Part shown: positions 10,292 through 23,300 of the stretch, one piece after another | How positions within the stretch are numbered: position 1 is the stretch's first letter | Layout of the letters: each line of letters starts with the position of its first letter | The notes under the pieces: model-generated | What the model was told of the DNA's origin: nothing | Database searches by the model: none | What the model saw: the letters and a program-made list of their open reading frames with translations, nothing else | Program-made: the position numbers and the translations under genes | Assembly: GCA_900175165.2 (NCBI GenBank) | Contig: FWWN02000704.1 | Location: 124,001-188,000, forward strand | Source: Rhizomucor pusillus | Lineage: Eukaryota > Mucoromycota > Mucoromycetes > Mucorales > Lichtheimiaceae | Reading direction: 5' to 3' | Length of the DNA stretch: 64,000 nt

Positions 10292-13093
10292 TTATTTCAT
10301 CTCTGTATCTGCATCAGCATCGGTACGAGCGAGTTTTATGCCAACTTCGCTGCTGTTTGCCTAATTGTGATTATCGTCAGTCGAAAGAATATATCTCGTC
10401 ATCTACATATGAGTAACTTACAGCATCGCCTGTTTCTTCATCTAGTTTTCGTTTGCCGAGTTGGCTAGTCTCGACGCTATCGATATTCATTTCACTCTGA
10501 AGAAGTGTTCCATTTCTGACAGCATCTGCTCGGCACGTTGCATGGTAGATCTGTGCACAAAACTTAAAAACTCAACTTAGAGATTCTTGGAGCGTCTTGT
10601 ACTTACAATATTGTTAACTATCACTGCATTTTTGTACATCCATTCTTCTTCATCATCGTTCCAAAACTCGATGAACCGCTCGCCGCAAATAGGACATGGC
10701 TTTCGATCCTCATTTGGCTTGACAACCATGTGCTCGTCTGGGTTGACATCATCTGCACCAGCAGCAGATGCTTGAGGGGTACCATATCCTTCCTGACTAT
10801 TGCCTTGATCGCTGATAAATGCAGGTGCTGGAACGAGCAATAAATAATTGAATAGAAGGGAACAAAAGAGACATCAGCGATCTGACAACCCACAACATCG
10901 AATCCCAATTTTGTCATTTTTGTTAAAAAGATTCTTAAATTTACCTTGATGGCTAGCTAGTTCTCCAGCTGTTCCTTTAATCCATTCATCTTCTGAAACA
11001 AACCATGAGCGTGACAAACCGCGCTTAACCCGCTCCTTCATGCGGCGGTTCTGTCGAAAGTGAGAATCCAAATGGGCGTCCATCTTGCTCTGGCCCTCGT
11101 CGGTTTTCGGATATCGGAAGCCACACTGCTTGCATTGCAGCGGCAGTGCCGAATACAGCACTTCAACTGCACCTGGACGGACTCTTTTTTTTATAAAAGA
11201 AGAAAAGGAAATGAAAGAAAAATGAGCATTGTCAACTATACGATGCATCATCTCAATATCTATAAATACACACATTTGCAAATCCTTGCTATCCAGTCGG
11301 AACTGCCCATACGCATCCACACTACCAGCTGCTGCAGCAGGTTTGTCCGCAACGTTTCCACTGCTACTCAATATTCCCATAGATGTTAAGCCTTTTAGAA
11401 GCTCCAAGGCATTTACTGAGCCAAGCGCGGGAGCCACTGGGGCAGGAGCAGCAGCAACAGGTGGCGCTGGCATTGCCAGCGGCGGCGGTGTAGACGCCGG
11501 CGGGTGTGAAAGTCGTTCAGTGTGACTCACAGCAGGCATCACAGGCATGGGAGAAGATACAGGAGGTATCGGCGGCGTTGCAGTAGGCACAATTGGAGAT
11601 GTTAAATTTGCAGTTGTAGATCCTACGTTGGTTGAAGACGCATTGCCTAATATTTGTGTTAGATGCTGTTGAATCGACGATGCCTGCGCCGAAGGCAACG
11701 CTGGAAGTATGGCTTGTATCTGTTGAAGCAATATCACGTTAATAAGCGCAACTCGTTTAATCAGAAACATTACAAGAATCTTTACCTGTGATAGAATTTG
11801 TGAAACAGGGTCACCGGTACCAGCACCAGGAGCAGGAGGAGGAACAGCAGCACCACCAGCAAATGGTTGGCCCGCTTGAGGAGGGAGAAGGGATTTCAGT
11901 GAAGAAAGTGTGTCCTGCTGTTGAACGGGTGATGGACCAGGAGGATGGGATGGACCGGGAGACTATACAATTGAGAGCTAGAGATTAGCAAAATGCTGGA
12001 TGTTTACCCTTTGTTTCTATACGCACCAAAGATGCTCTTTGAGCAGCAGGAGGTGAAGCCCGGCGTCGAGCCCTTGGATCTCTTTCGCGCTAAATTCGAA
12101 AATGTTAGCAAGCGTCCATTGTGAATATGAAACACTCGAACCCACCACAGGCATAAAGTTAGGGTTGACATGAATCTGTTGATTGCGAGATGATGCGACT
12201 TGATGAGGTACTTGTGGATATGATGCATAATTAGGGTGATGTCTGGGTTGTTGATGCTGGTATTGTTGTGGTTGATTTTGGCGTATGTAATGTATAGATC
12301 GTTCGATAGGTTCGATAACATGTCGTGGAAACACCGGGGCACCGTTGGGCATGCCATTCTTCCATGTTTGCAGGAGGCGCTCAAAGCTTCTACGAGTTTG
12401 CGGATCTGTGACCTTGTAGGCATCCAAAAATACTTGCGTTATGTTTCTTGCAAAATGAGCAATGTACACTCCACCAATGTTCTTGCAAATCGAATCAATC
12501 AGATAAAGTACAGGCAGTTTCTGATCCGGCGAATTCTGCAAGTTAAAAACAGTTAATAATATGAACTTCCCCGAGAGGTATCCGCAAAAGATAAAAAAGA
12601 GACTCTTTTTTTCTTCTTTCTTTTCATGATGGATAATGATGTAGGATACAAAAAGAAGGGGGAATAGGTAAAAGTTGCCGGGTCGCAAGTTTTGTAACCA
12701 CCTGCTTCCCTGTCTCTTTTTTATTGCAGTGACAAAGTGTGCACGCATGCGTGCGAGTGTGCGAAGGAAATAAAAAAATCTGCCAAGACCAAATCCATTC
12801 CACATTCTCCCCGCCCAGCGTATTGTATAAACTGATCGCCAAAGATTAAGTGCACTTACATGTTTGATTTGCTGTTCGATCTCGCGAACAATCTGTGCAG
12901 CGGCATGCTGATTTTCTTGGGCCATGATTGTCAAATTCGTAATAATGGGCTTGCTATTGAACGTCAACTCGTAGAGAGCGGCATGGTAGTTACGCTTCAC
13001 AGTTTCTGGATCCTGTAAGGCATTCGGCTGACGTTGCGCAGGAGAGGCAGAAGGATGATTCATTCCAGCAACTGGATTCGTCTGCAGCGACAT
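10292..13093 (-). CDS. PCF11: PCF11, CF IA cleavage/polyadenylation subunit
   Basis: Binds Ser2-phosphorylated RNA polymerase II CTD and promotes pre-mRNA 3' cleavage and termination. Nine exons: 13093-12860, 12535-12146, 12089-12027, 11961-11786, 11719-11274, 11183-10945, 10828-10607, 10550-10422, 10360-10292; 655 residues. N-terminal CTD-interacting domain (residues ~25-165: YHAALYELTFNSKPIITNLT, LPVLYLIDSICKNIGG, FARNITQVFLDAYK, FERLLQTWKNG). The middle is Pro/Gln/Ala-rich. The C-terminus has the two Pcf11 zinc fingers (LQCKQCGFRY...HLDSH and CPICGERF...YHATC) around the Clp1-binding block SRSWFVSEDEWIKGT. Intron 1 is unusually long here (324 nt). It is tandem to the RNF220-like gene. Confidence 0.96.
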
Positions 13094-13407
13094 AATACGT
13101 TGAAAAGATCAGAATATTTCCAAAGGAGTTTAAGACGGGATGAGTTCTTGTGTCTTTATTCCTATAAAAGTACGATGTCTTTGCCCTGTGAGAAACAGCC
13201 AGAGGATCGGTTTGCGCAGATTGTGAGGAAAGGAAGCGAAAGAACAGAACTGAGTCATGGACTTCCGCAATAACAATCGGCGTTTCAAATTTGCCGTTTT
13301 ACAGTAGATGAGTTGGCATCCCAAGTAGCTTTCATTGTGACCCATACATGGGAGATATATTCGCAAGTATCCAGTATTAAACTAGCTGTTGCAACTACAT
13401 AGGGAAT

Positions 13408-14035
13408 TTAAGCAGCAAGAAGGTTGTAGCATGTAGAGATGGAGGTGCCCAAGAGAGTCAGCATTCCCAAGTAGGCAAAGGCACCGCGAGCGCGCTTCTC
13501 GGGCTTTCCGGTGTAGTAACCAAAAGCATAAGCAAACCGGCCCAGAAGGTAGACAGCGCCTGCACCAGCCGAAACTAGAGGATGACGGAGACCACCTGTC
13601 AGCAAAAGAATAGCGAAAATAGGGAAGTTTTCGAGAGAGTTCTATCGATTTATCACTGTGAGCAAAATCCTTACTTTATACCTCTACGTATGCGTCATTG
13701 CTGTACCTGGTGCACGCGCTGAACACAGTTGAAGAGATGCTTGTTATAGTCCTTTTCGGCCTCAGCCTTTTCAGCATATACTATACAATGATGCATAGAT
13801 TAGTTACAGAATATTCTTGACTGTAGTATATTGGGACGTTGCTCACCATATGGGTAAGGCACGCCAGCTTGTTTGCGAGCTTTACCGACGCGGAGACCCA
13901 TCCACGTCAATTGCAGACCACCAGTGATAGCGGCTGCAAGGACCTATATACTCGCGTCAGCGTTGTTTGGACACCCCAAACCTAGCTTCTTGTACTAACA
14001 TATCCGTATTCAGAGGGAACAACTAGAGCAGGCAT
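13408..14035 (-). CDS. MGST3-like MAPEG membrane protein
   Basis: Microsomal glutathione S-transferase 3 type, 146 residues, four exons (14035-14000, 13943-13847, 13780-13707, 13641-13408). The MAPEG signatures are present: start MPALVVPSEYGYV, then KARKQAGVPYPY, FNCVQRVHQNSLENFP, and RFAYAFGYYTGKPEKRARG. Four hydrophobic segments fit a small ER integral membrane enzyme. The family conjugates glutathione to lipid electrophiles and reduces lipid hydroperoxides. The FNC-RVHQN motif lies across the third intron. Confidence 0.93.
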
Positions 14036-14420
14036 GGTTGAGTTGTACAACAAGAAGAATGTGCGAGAAAAAGGATTGAAATGCAGAATTGCGCCAGAGC
14101 TCGCAAAAACCTCACCGGGACGGGGTTGGAGTTTATCCGTTATTCTTTGCCCTATTTGGAAGGCCACGTCTTGAGAGTCTGGTACCATGCATGTACAGGT
14201 TTTCCACTTAAAATTCGCTCGACTGGTCCGGCTGAAGAAATGTGAACCAGTATTTTGAACATTTATCCCTGGATACTTGACACATTAACTTGAAACACGA
14301 ATGTTAGGTAAATGCTTGAACTTACCAGATGATAACATGTAACATAATGACTACTCTTAAAATAGTAAGTGAATAGGACATTGCACACGGTCTTTGCTAG
14401 CCGTTGCAAACGTTACAGAG
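14036..14420. other. Intergenic region upstream of the MGST3-like gene
   Basis: 5' region of the MGST3-like gene. Nothing else is recognised. Confidence 0.4.
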
Positions 14421-14429
14421 ACGTCCGTC

Positions 14430-15000
14430 AAAGACAGAAGTTCCGCTGTGAAAGCGTAAGCGACAACTGAATCAAAGTCACTGCCCAAAGGTCTGCCCCA
14501 GACAAGAGATTCTGACATTTACGGCGTTCCCGACTAGAGCGCCCCGTAAATGCAAGCTCCTTAGGATGTATCATATCAGCATAGATCTTACTTTTCGGCT
14601 CCATACGTACCTTGATTTGCAATTATGTCAGGGATCAAGTTGAACTCTCTTCGGGATTTGAAGATTGATGCTTGTGCCAGCTGTGTCTGCAGATGGAAAT
14701 TTGGACTTGGCATGCCCATTTGAAATGTTATCATGCAGTAGTTTTCAACTAAAATCCCGCAGATTATCTGGTCCTGCACATTGAACTTCACTGCTCTATT
14801 CAATATAATTCTTGACAACTATGCGAAAGAACCCTGCCAATCCGCAAGAGCACGGTGCAAATCATGCGCATTGTCTGCTCGTGTTGGATTATCTAGAGGA
14901 CTATCCCACACTATTATGTATGGCTTCGCACCTCTATTGTATAAGATTAGCGATACAGAAGTAACTTATAATGGACAACCCAGCCATCTACAGGACAGGG
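14430..15000 (-). pseudogene. Degraded coding remnant, family unknown
   Basis: Reading the minus strand gives a protein-like frame (AKPYIIVWDSPLDNPTRAD, HDLHRALADWQGSFA) that hits an in-frame stop and continues in the same frame (RIILNRAVKFNVQDQ, MGMPSPNFHLQTQLAQASIF) before breaking up near 14600. I do not recognise the family. The uninterrupted composition around the stop suggests an old gene or transposon fragment; chance is not excluded. Confidence 0.35.
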
Positions 15001-15479
15001 GAAGCAAAGTTTTGGGTTGCTTATGTAGCATAATTTAATAAATATAGTTTTCTTTACATGTTGATGTGACAGACCGTACTGTATTTCCGAAAAATAAAGT
15101 CGCACTTTGCAGATGCATTTGGCGGACTTGCGAAGCTAAGCATGACGCTAATAAGCGATATTAATTGTCGCGTTGCCGAAGTTTGATATTGACGCATTTC
15201 ACAAACCTGTCTAGAAATGTGACAAAGCCATGCCGAGCTCCTCCCGCCAAGTGCATGCAAGCCGCGGTGCATAATTCAGATGGTGAGCATTAAGAACATA
15301 TTATAGGAAAAGAATGACACTAACTGAATACCTGATACTCATTTTCTCATTGTGTGTTGAAATGTGTATCCTATCTATCTGTCACCCATGATCTCATACC
15401 GCAACCCGCTGTCGTATGCCATCGACTTATTGTGACACCCACATCACAAGTGCTCTCTGTTGCGACATTTATCTGAACA
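15001..15479. other. Intergenic region flanking the Tc1-like remnant
   Basis: Nothing recognised. No convincing terminal inverted repeat partner was found by eye. Confidence 0.35.
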
Positions 15480-16606
15480 TTTATGAGAGTGCGAGACGAA
15501 CCCTTCGAAATCGCTCAAACTTATACGATTGCATGGTTCATTAATTCTGGTCGTGAGTGTCTCCTTCTCCAAGAACCTACTGCGCTTGACTTTGCTCTTG
15601 ACTACCGACCAGAACTGCTCAATAGGATTGAGCTCAGGAGAATAAGACGGAAGATAGACATACCGGTAACCACGGGACGTGATGTACTTAGCTACGTCGT
15701 TAGACGTATGGATGGGGAGCGTTATCCATTACGAGGTAGTGGTCCTTCATGTGCGGATACCGGTCCATCTCATCCATCGTGGCCTAATGACCTGTTACTG
15801 TCCCTGTGTTCATAAGCCCAGCACAGCCTCCTCGCTTTCTCTTCTTGGCTGGCGGTTGTGGCAGTCTCAGGCTGCAGTTAATTAGACCTGAGGCAGAGAT
15901 CGCGCCCAAAATGGTGGTTNNNNNNNNNNNNNNNNNNNNNNNNNNNNNNNNTGCAGGCGAACCTTTCTTTGACCAGGCCATACTGCGCTTCATGTTGACA
16001 TGGAAGGCAGACTCATCTAGGTAGACACAATTAGTCCTAAAGTCCATATCGGTTCCCTCCCATTTGCGAACCCAGTCAAGACGCTCTTGAATCTTGGCCC
16101 CGCTGTTCCTGTCTACAGGCTGAAACCGGGCCTTCTTAAGTGACAGGTTGCACTGCTTCCTCACGAAGTCATAAACGGTACTCTTAGAGACTTTGAGCCC
16201 TTCGAACCTCTGAAGCAATCGTTCCATCAACTGTTCCAAGACCGCTGAAGGATTCTTGTCAACATACTCCAGAATGACCCTCTTATGTTCTTCACCGAGG
16301 ATACGCGGGCGGCCATTCTTCTTAACGCTTCTCGAAGATGCTATCGGGATCCTCATACTGCTTGGCCCATCTTTGAGCCGTACAAACGTGGATATCCAAC
16401 TGTTTCGCGGCAGCTGAGGTACTCACACATTTCTCAAACAACAGTTTGAAGAACCTGACCTTATCCTGGTCCGTATAGAGCGTGTACACTCGCTTGACGG
16501 ATGCTTCTTTCATGAGAATTTCCACATCCTTCTTTGCAACTTCAGTCTGCATGGTATCTGACCCATGAATGCTCTCGCAAGGAAGATTACGCAAATACTT
16601 GTGCAT
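15480..16606 (-). pseudogene. Tc1/mariner-type transposase, broken
   Basis: Read from 16606 downwards: an N-terminal helix-turn-helix (STSAAAKQLDIHVCTAQRWA), a second HTH of the Tc3 type (SKSTVYDFVRKQCNLSLKKA), then a DDE domain (NCVYLDESAFHVN; VMDNAP; a final YSPELNPIEQFW block). The frame is broken at least three times: a shift around 16322-16356, a stop near 15783, and a shift at the G run 15714-15717. A 32-N gap interrupts the DDE domain. The element is therefore inactive as assembled. Clear terminal inverted repeats and TA target duplications were not found, so the boundaries are those of the coding remnant. Confidence 0.88.
15920..15951. other. Assembly gap (32 N)
   Basis: Run of 32 N inside the transposase remnant. 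This is consistent with an assembler failing on a multicopy repeat. Confidence 1.
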
Positions 16607-17640
16607 GAACTCTGCGTTTCAAGAGCATACTGCTCTTCGTCGACGACATAGTCCATGGGCTCAGGTCTGCCGTGTTCGTCGACAACGTTGCCTTGCCCAT
16701 CTTCATTAAAAAAAACTGGATGTCCATCTTGTAATCTGAGATTTCAACCGTACGATGTGGCAGGAAGGAGAAAAGCTGGGCTAAAAATATTTACATCCAC
16801 ACTTGGGAGAATGCGAAATCGGTTTTCATTGGATGACGAATTTAATTTATGGGAAGAGTGTATTTGCACATGCTGAGCCAATTTTGCTTCTCCAGCCCAC
16901 TCTAAGGCAATGGCTCATTTGATCCAAAGCAGCCCGTCAGGGCGGGTCATTTTCCAGACAGATGGCCCGCGCCACATTCGATCCAGTAGATTAGATTCGA
17001 TATTGAAGCTCAAATTCAAATGCTGGCTCACATTTCTTTCAGCCGGTCCAATTGAATTTCTGGCACTGTCCAAATATTATTCTTGTTCCAAATACCTTCT
17101 TCAAAGTTGACCTATTAGTAATGCTTTCCTCCTACATCAAATCCTTAAGGGCATGATGAAGACTTTACAGCTGTACAACCACGAGCGTCGTACAGCAACA
17201 ACGTTGCTTCAGCATTGCACAGCGACGGAGCCGCTAAAGCGTGGTCTACTCTCAGTGGTTACTAGTGTGGTACAAATCTAGGTTCACCCTTTTCCTTCCT
17301 TGGTTTATAAAGACAAATCTGTAAAGGGCTTCTAAGAAGGATTTTTTAGTAGGTCGGTTAAGTTTCGTTGATCAGCCACGTGGCACGCAGTGCTGATGCA
17401 TGGATCCAGGTTCACTTCATGCTCATTGCAGTCGTTTGACTTACAAATCACAGATAGTAGACCTATTAGCACATATACGCTTTAATGTTCTTCAATATTT
17501 ATCCTTATTGTCGCATGCGTGGAGGATTACACGCTACGTCATGTTAACAAAGAAGGAGTGCATTTCTTTATACTAATCTACACACATATACAAACTGATT
17601 GCATGAAGGTCCTTTCGATATAATATCAATGTCTGCATCA
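16607..17640. other. Gene-poor region upstream of the Tc1-like remnant
   Basis: The first ~100 bp (minus strand) continue as transposase-like acidic N-terminal sequence (MDYVVDEEQYALE near 16620-16655). Beyond that nothing is recognised. Confidence 0.4.
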
Positions 17641-18262
17641 AATTGATTATCCAGCAATGATACTTTCTACAAGTGTTTTCGTTATCGGATGGATGAAAAT
17701 AGCCGTCTTCATGATAGGATGATGTTGTTTTAGTGCTTCTTCCATCATCTTATTATTTCTCCATTTTGTAGTTCTGCTACATAGTCCCAGATGGCTGTAC
17801 CTAAGGAGTCACCGGATCCGGTGTTGGAGAATGAGGCGACGTCACGTTCCTGAATACTCTCGAAGCAAAAATTATGCATTCCATCACACTGATATTCCAC
17901 ATCGATCTCTACTGCATATGTAACACCGTTCGATTCGCGGATTTCTCGCAGTCATGTAGGTTCCTACATTATCTTGATGAAATGATGCATTGAAGATAAA
18001 TACAATACAGCTTTACCTTGTAAGAATCAAAATAAGCTGTACCTTTCATTCATCTCTTCAATTTGGAATATCTTGGATAAGAATAAAATTCTCTGCGTCC
18101 TTAGTCTGGTGATATGGTCTACTAATTCTTGAATTGTTTGATTGATTAGAAGACAATTCTAGCACAGCAACAGGAGGTATTGCTTTGAGAAAAAATGGCA
18201 AATCCATTTTCAATTAAATAATACTTCTTGACTGGAACTTTTGACTCGAACTCTCAATTGAC
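17641..18262 (-). pseudogene. Minus-strand coding remnant, family unknown
   Basis: Two protein-like blocks on the minus strand: one from ~18215 (MDLPFFLKAIPPVAVLELS, ending in KDAENFILIQDIPN) interrupted by two TGA codons, and one at ~17940-17650 (NGVTYAVEIDVEYQCDGMHN, TGSGDSLGTAIWDYVAELQ) that shifts frame near 17760 into MMEEALKQHHPIMKTAIF and ends at a stop. The order and strand are consistent, so this is probably one decayed gene, but I do not recognise it. Confidence 0.35.
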
Positions 18263-18412
18263 TCAAATATTGAAGCATTTGGAACCTTGGCACATTCAAC
18301 TGATAGATTTCGCTGAGCATGAAGCCCACCGCTGTCTGAGTTTCTGAGCAACCCAGCCAGAAGCCGTGGAGTGCCAAAGGCCCGCCAAGAGACTTAACCA
18401 ACTCGTTTAACA

Positions 18413-19885
18413 ATGTCGATGGCTGTACGTGTATGCTTTCGAGAGTTGCAATGTTGCAAAATACGTCTTGCTGTTTACTCAACTGCTCCTACAGAGTATT
18501 CTCGGCTTGTCCACACCGGTGGACATTGAAGTCGCCTTCACCAATCAGGATCAGCGGAAGCATGTGGATGTCAAAGTCGACAAGGACCGCCGCGAAAGCT
18601 ACCCGGTCTATCTTGATGGAGAAACTGTGAGCGGCAAGGTACCAGAGGAACACCTGTCGCGGCGAACTTTGATGGTATCGTTCTCATGCGGCTAATACCG
18701 TGACCTAGGTTAATATTCGTCTAAGGAACGGCAAGAAACTCGAGCATAACGGTATCAAAGTGGAGTTCGTAGGAGCTATCGGTAAAGTCGAACAGGGATA
18801 GAAATACCTACGGACAAGATTTGGAGCTGACATCCTCTCGAAACAGAGCTATTCTACGATCGCGGACGACCACACGAATTCCTTGCACTCTCGCAGGAAT
18901 TGGCAGCTCCAGGCGAGCTTCGCCAAAACGCTTCTTTCGATTTCGAGTTCAAGCGGGTAGAAAAACAGTATGAATGCTACCATGGTATTAATGTGAAATT
19001 GAGGTAGAGCATACGCGGGTGCATACCTAGAGTGATGGCATGTAACTCTAATTTTGCGCTTATCCAGATACTTTGTACGCGTAACAGTCTCGCGGCGACT
19101 AGCAGATCTAGTGCACGAAAAAGACATTTGGGTTTACTCCTACAGAATGCCTACAGATATCAACAACTCTATCAAAATGGAAGTCGGTATCGAGGACTGC
19201 TTACACATCGAATTCGAGTACAATAAATCAAAATATCACTTGAAGGATGTCATTGTTGGCAAGATATACTTCCTTCTAGTGCGCATAAAGATCAAAACCA
19301 TGGAGCTGGCAATCATCCGACGGGAAACAACCGGTGCTGGTAGGTTATCAACCGCATACCACGTAGAGCATTAAGCAAGATCTCACTGGTACTCAACTCC
19401 TTTTAGCTCCCAACTTGTACAACGAAAGCGAAACTGTAACCAAGTTCGAAATCATGGACGGCGCTCCTGTTAGAGGTAATAATGGAAACTATAGTAAAGA
19501 GAATAAGTAGAATATGAACTTTGGCTGATCTATTGCTATCCTAGGTGAGACCATTCCCATCCGACTTTTCCTTGGAGGCTTTGAACTTGCTCCCACTTTC
19601 CGCGGTAAGTATAGATTATACCAAATGCTTCTTCAAGCAGCAATGTTGCTAACACTTTGATCACAACTCCTGTAGATGTGAATAAGAAATTCTCTACTCG
19701 TTACTATCTCAACCTGGTCCTTATTGACGAGGAAAATCGCCGCTACTTCAAGCAGCAAGAAATTACAATGTACAGACGAAAGAGTAAGTTGCATATTAAG
19801 AAACAAAGAGAGTAGACTGATAGAGCGCCTTGCTGTAGTTGATGATGGTTACCCCCCTGATGAAGAATCACCCGAAAGCGCTTAG
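18413..19885 (+). CDS. VPS26: VPS26 retromer subunit
   Basis: Arrestin-fold subunit of retromer, which recycles cargo from endosomes to the Golgi. Nine exons: 18413-18424 (12 nt), 18495-18638, 18709-18781, 18847-19003, 19068-19339, 19407-19475, 19545-19604, 19676-19783, 19839-19885; 313 residues. Diagnostic blocks: [110 protein letters not shown] and [18 protein letters not shown]. The tiny first exon (MSMA) was chosen because it has a good GTACGT donor and restores frame. The gene converges on the flippase gene. Confidence 0.96.
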
Positions 19886-20303
19886 AATGGATCTCTGTAG
19901 TATGAACCTGTATTCCCAATTATACACCTCTGCCAATCTGGTACCTTTCCCTATCCTCCTAAGGTTTGTTGTTTAGAGTAGCAACTATGCTCTGAAAAGA
20001 AACGAGATTTTAACTATGGGCATTTTCGAAAATCTGGCTATTTTTCCTTGTCCATCTTTTACTGTATGCTCGAGACTATCCATCAACTCTAAAGCTACAA
20101 ATGCAAGTCTAGATAAAGTTAAAATATATATTTACAATGAGCGTGAGTATTAAGTAAAACAGTGTGAGAAGAGTGTCATGGTCGCAAAGATAGATCGAGT
20201 GGAAGGGAGGAAAATAAAAGTACAAAAAGGAAGAAGAGAATTTGAACTAGTGAAACAGTAGGAAACAACGGGTGGATAATGTGGAGGAGAGAAAGATTTA
20301 AGG
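19886..20303. other. Convergent 3' regions of VPS26 and the flippase
   Basis: 418 bp between two stop codons facing each other; 3' UTR sequence only. Confidence 0.5.
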
Positions 20304-23300
20304 TTAACGGCGCTCCTGCATTTTGAAATCGGCGTCTCCATCACCGGGCGCCAGGTACTCTACAGGTTCAGAATTGGTAAAAGCCATCTTTTGTTTGTCT
20401 GGAGCACATGATGGGGCTTCGATCGTCGTCGTTGTTGATTGTCGACGGCCTTTCTTCATCACCAGTTCGATCTCACGAATAATGTCATTATCGTACGGAT
20501 AATACTGATGCAAGAAATATTTGGCTGCCAGGCGTGGAATGAAACAAGCCGTGGTAGTCAAGATAAATATCAGCCAGTATAGTCCAGTGCTAAACAATCG
20601 ATCCTGACCAGCAAAGGTGAAAGTATTAAACTGCGCATAGATGCAGACAAAAGCATAGTACACCAATATGGAAAGCGCGATGATGCCGGTCTGAATCCAC
20701 GTAAAGTAGTACATGGAAAATCCAACAAAAAAGTTGGCGACACAGACAGCAATTCCTGAGACGATGGTACCGATTTCATAGATGCCGTTGCCGTCGTGTC
20801 CACGGGGATCAGGAGCTCCTGCGATAAGTAGCATATATGGGAAGAAGAAGCAAACAGACGACTGGAATATCGAATCAAATGTGGTCAACCAGAAACGCCA
20901 TGTCTGAAACTTGTCGCTTCGAAGCCCCATGCGATACATCTCTGGATACTGGAGGGAGATCTTTGCATTCACATCTTGATCCCAGATACCTATTTCAAAA
21001 TCTAGAATTACGTTCCTTAAATTTTAAAGAAGATAAAATAGATTCTTACCAAGGAAGATGATAGGTAAAGAAGTGAATACCAAATTATACAACGTAACGA
21101 GTGAATAATCAAACATCATGGATCCACTGAATCTGTAATGGAAAGATATAAGTGTTAATAATCCGTCCATTCTAGCAACACAGGCTCGTTATACTTACTG
21201 GCAGAAAATCTGATACCAAAAGAGGACAAAAGTCCAGACAATGTTCTTGTAAAAGAAGCCCATAATCATCTCGGCTGTACGAAGATATGACCACCTGCCG
21301 TGAACCAGTAATAATTTGTGCAGGAATCTGAACTGAGCAATAGCATAATCCGAGGCCATCACAGCCTGGCGACCTTCAAGACCAGAGATACCGATGCCAA
21401 CGTTTGCTTCTTGAATCATAGAGACGTCGTTTGCACCGTCTCCGATGGCCAGTGTCATGACTTTGAGACCTTTTTTGACAAGAGCAACAACCTGTGCTTT
21501 TTGCTTGGGACTGACACGGCAGCATAGTACGCTTGCACACTTCATGGTGATTTGCAACAGCGTTTCCTTGGTGGCAGGTTCCAGTGCATATTTGAGCGTT
21601 GTACCGTCAATGACCAATGCCCGTTTCACAGACTTGTCACTGTCCTCTGACAGGACCACATTGGCAGTTTTTTGCAGTTGCTCCGCAGTGTCTTCACGTG
21701 TCTGTGCCTTGACAACGATAAGTTCCATTTCATTGGACAAAAGGTTACATGCGAAACCAATGTTGATGGCAGTCTCGGTTTTATCGCCAGTGAGCACCCA
21801 AAGTTTGATACCAGACTTGGCCAATTCAGCAATAGTCTCTGGCACGCCGTCTTGCAATCGGTCTTCGATGGCAGTGCCTCCCATCAACAGCATATTGCGC
21901 TCAATTTCTTCACAAGCTTCGTCAATCTTCTCTTCTCGATTATACAGGCTTGCACTGGCTTCCAGGAATTTCTTGTTCCATGGAGTGTATTCTTCAGGAG
22001 AAATAAGACGGTATCCAAGGCACAGCGTACGAAGACCTAAATAGTAGATGTTTAGATTACAATTACGATAATCACAATACCTTTCCAAGCTTACCTTCGT
22101 TTGCAAAGTCTTCTAGATGTGAGGTTGTAGAAGCGCGAAGCTCGAGCTGCTGCTCTTTCAAATCTTCTTGCTTGCCAAACTCGCTACAAAGCCTTTCAAA
22201 GATAACAGAATCTGCACCTTTGCAATACAAGACTATCTTGTCACTGCCAGAAGGCTTAACGATAACGCTCATACGCTTTCGAGTAGAGTTGAACTCGAGA
22301 ACGTTCAAAAGTTCAAAGGACTTCTTTTCTCCTTTGATTTCCAAGTGAAGCGTGTTCGATTCACGACCGAGGAAGACAAAACCGAGATCTCGGGCCGTAG
22401 CTACCAGGGCAGCTTCATCGGGAGATTGAGCCTTATATTCGATGTAGTCCTTATTTTCTTCGTCAGGTCGTTCTGCAATGACAGTGTGGCACAACGCTAA
22501 AGCTACGCCGAAATGTGCGATAGCGTCCGACTGGGCATCTGTCTGAGCAAGATCGTCGTAAAACTTTGGATCCACAAACGTAGGATTTGGGCCGACATGT
22601 CTGTTTTCAAAAAGCTGTGCCTGCTTTTCATACATCTCATCTTTGGCAGCCTGCAGGACACCGACCTCGTTGTCACATTCTGGAGAAGTCGTAACATCGT
22701 CTGTAGCCGTCGCAACGTCTGCATCTTGCTTAACCTTTTCACCTTCTTCTCGCTTCTTGGCACCCATAGACGCTTCGGTTTCGCCAAGGCCATACTTGAC
22801 ACCATTGATAGTGCATTTTCGGAACTCCATAACATTTTGCGTCAATGTACCTGTCTTGTCTGAGAAGATGTACTCGATTTGACCAAGATCATCCGAGATA
22901 TTCCATGTCTTTGGAATACATGGTGCGTCCGTCGGTTCATGATACATGTCCAAATCCAACCATATAAAGATCGCCGCTACAGTTTTTACAATTTCCACGG
23001 AGATATAGAGGGATATAGGCACAATGTTCTGGTACAGAATTAGGGTCACCCTAAACGAATCATCGGTCAAATCGTAGGGCCTATATATAACAAGCATTGT
23101 ATGTGACATTACCAGAAAGTCAAAAATCCAGAGTAAGATGCACTGCTGCCATTGATTCCGTATTCGAACATATCGTTTGACCCAACTTGGCGAAATTGGA
23201 CACTATTCAATACAGAGCTGACAATACAAATGATAGCAAGAATGACGAAATTGGCAACAACCTGTAAAAATCCTACAATTAGCATGCATACACAGCACTG

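Noticed and set aside
10874..11770. PCF11 middle exon read as one 298-residue frame
   Set aside because: The segment between DSKDLQ and VRPGAVEVLY is a 90-nt intron with GTGTGT donor; the read-through frame includes its non-conserved translation.
18120..18200. TGA read as tryptophan in the minus-strand remnant
   Set aside because: Two TGA codons fall where Trp would read well, but nothing else supports mitochondrial origin, and the intact nuclear genes here use TGA only as stop.
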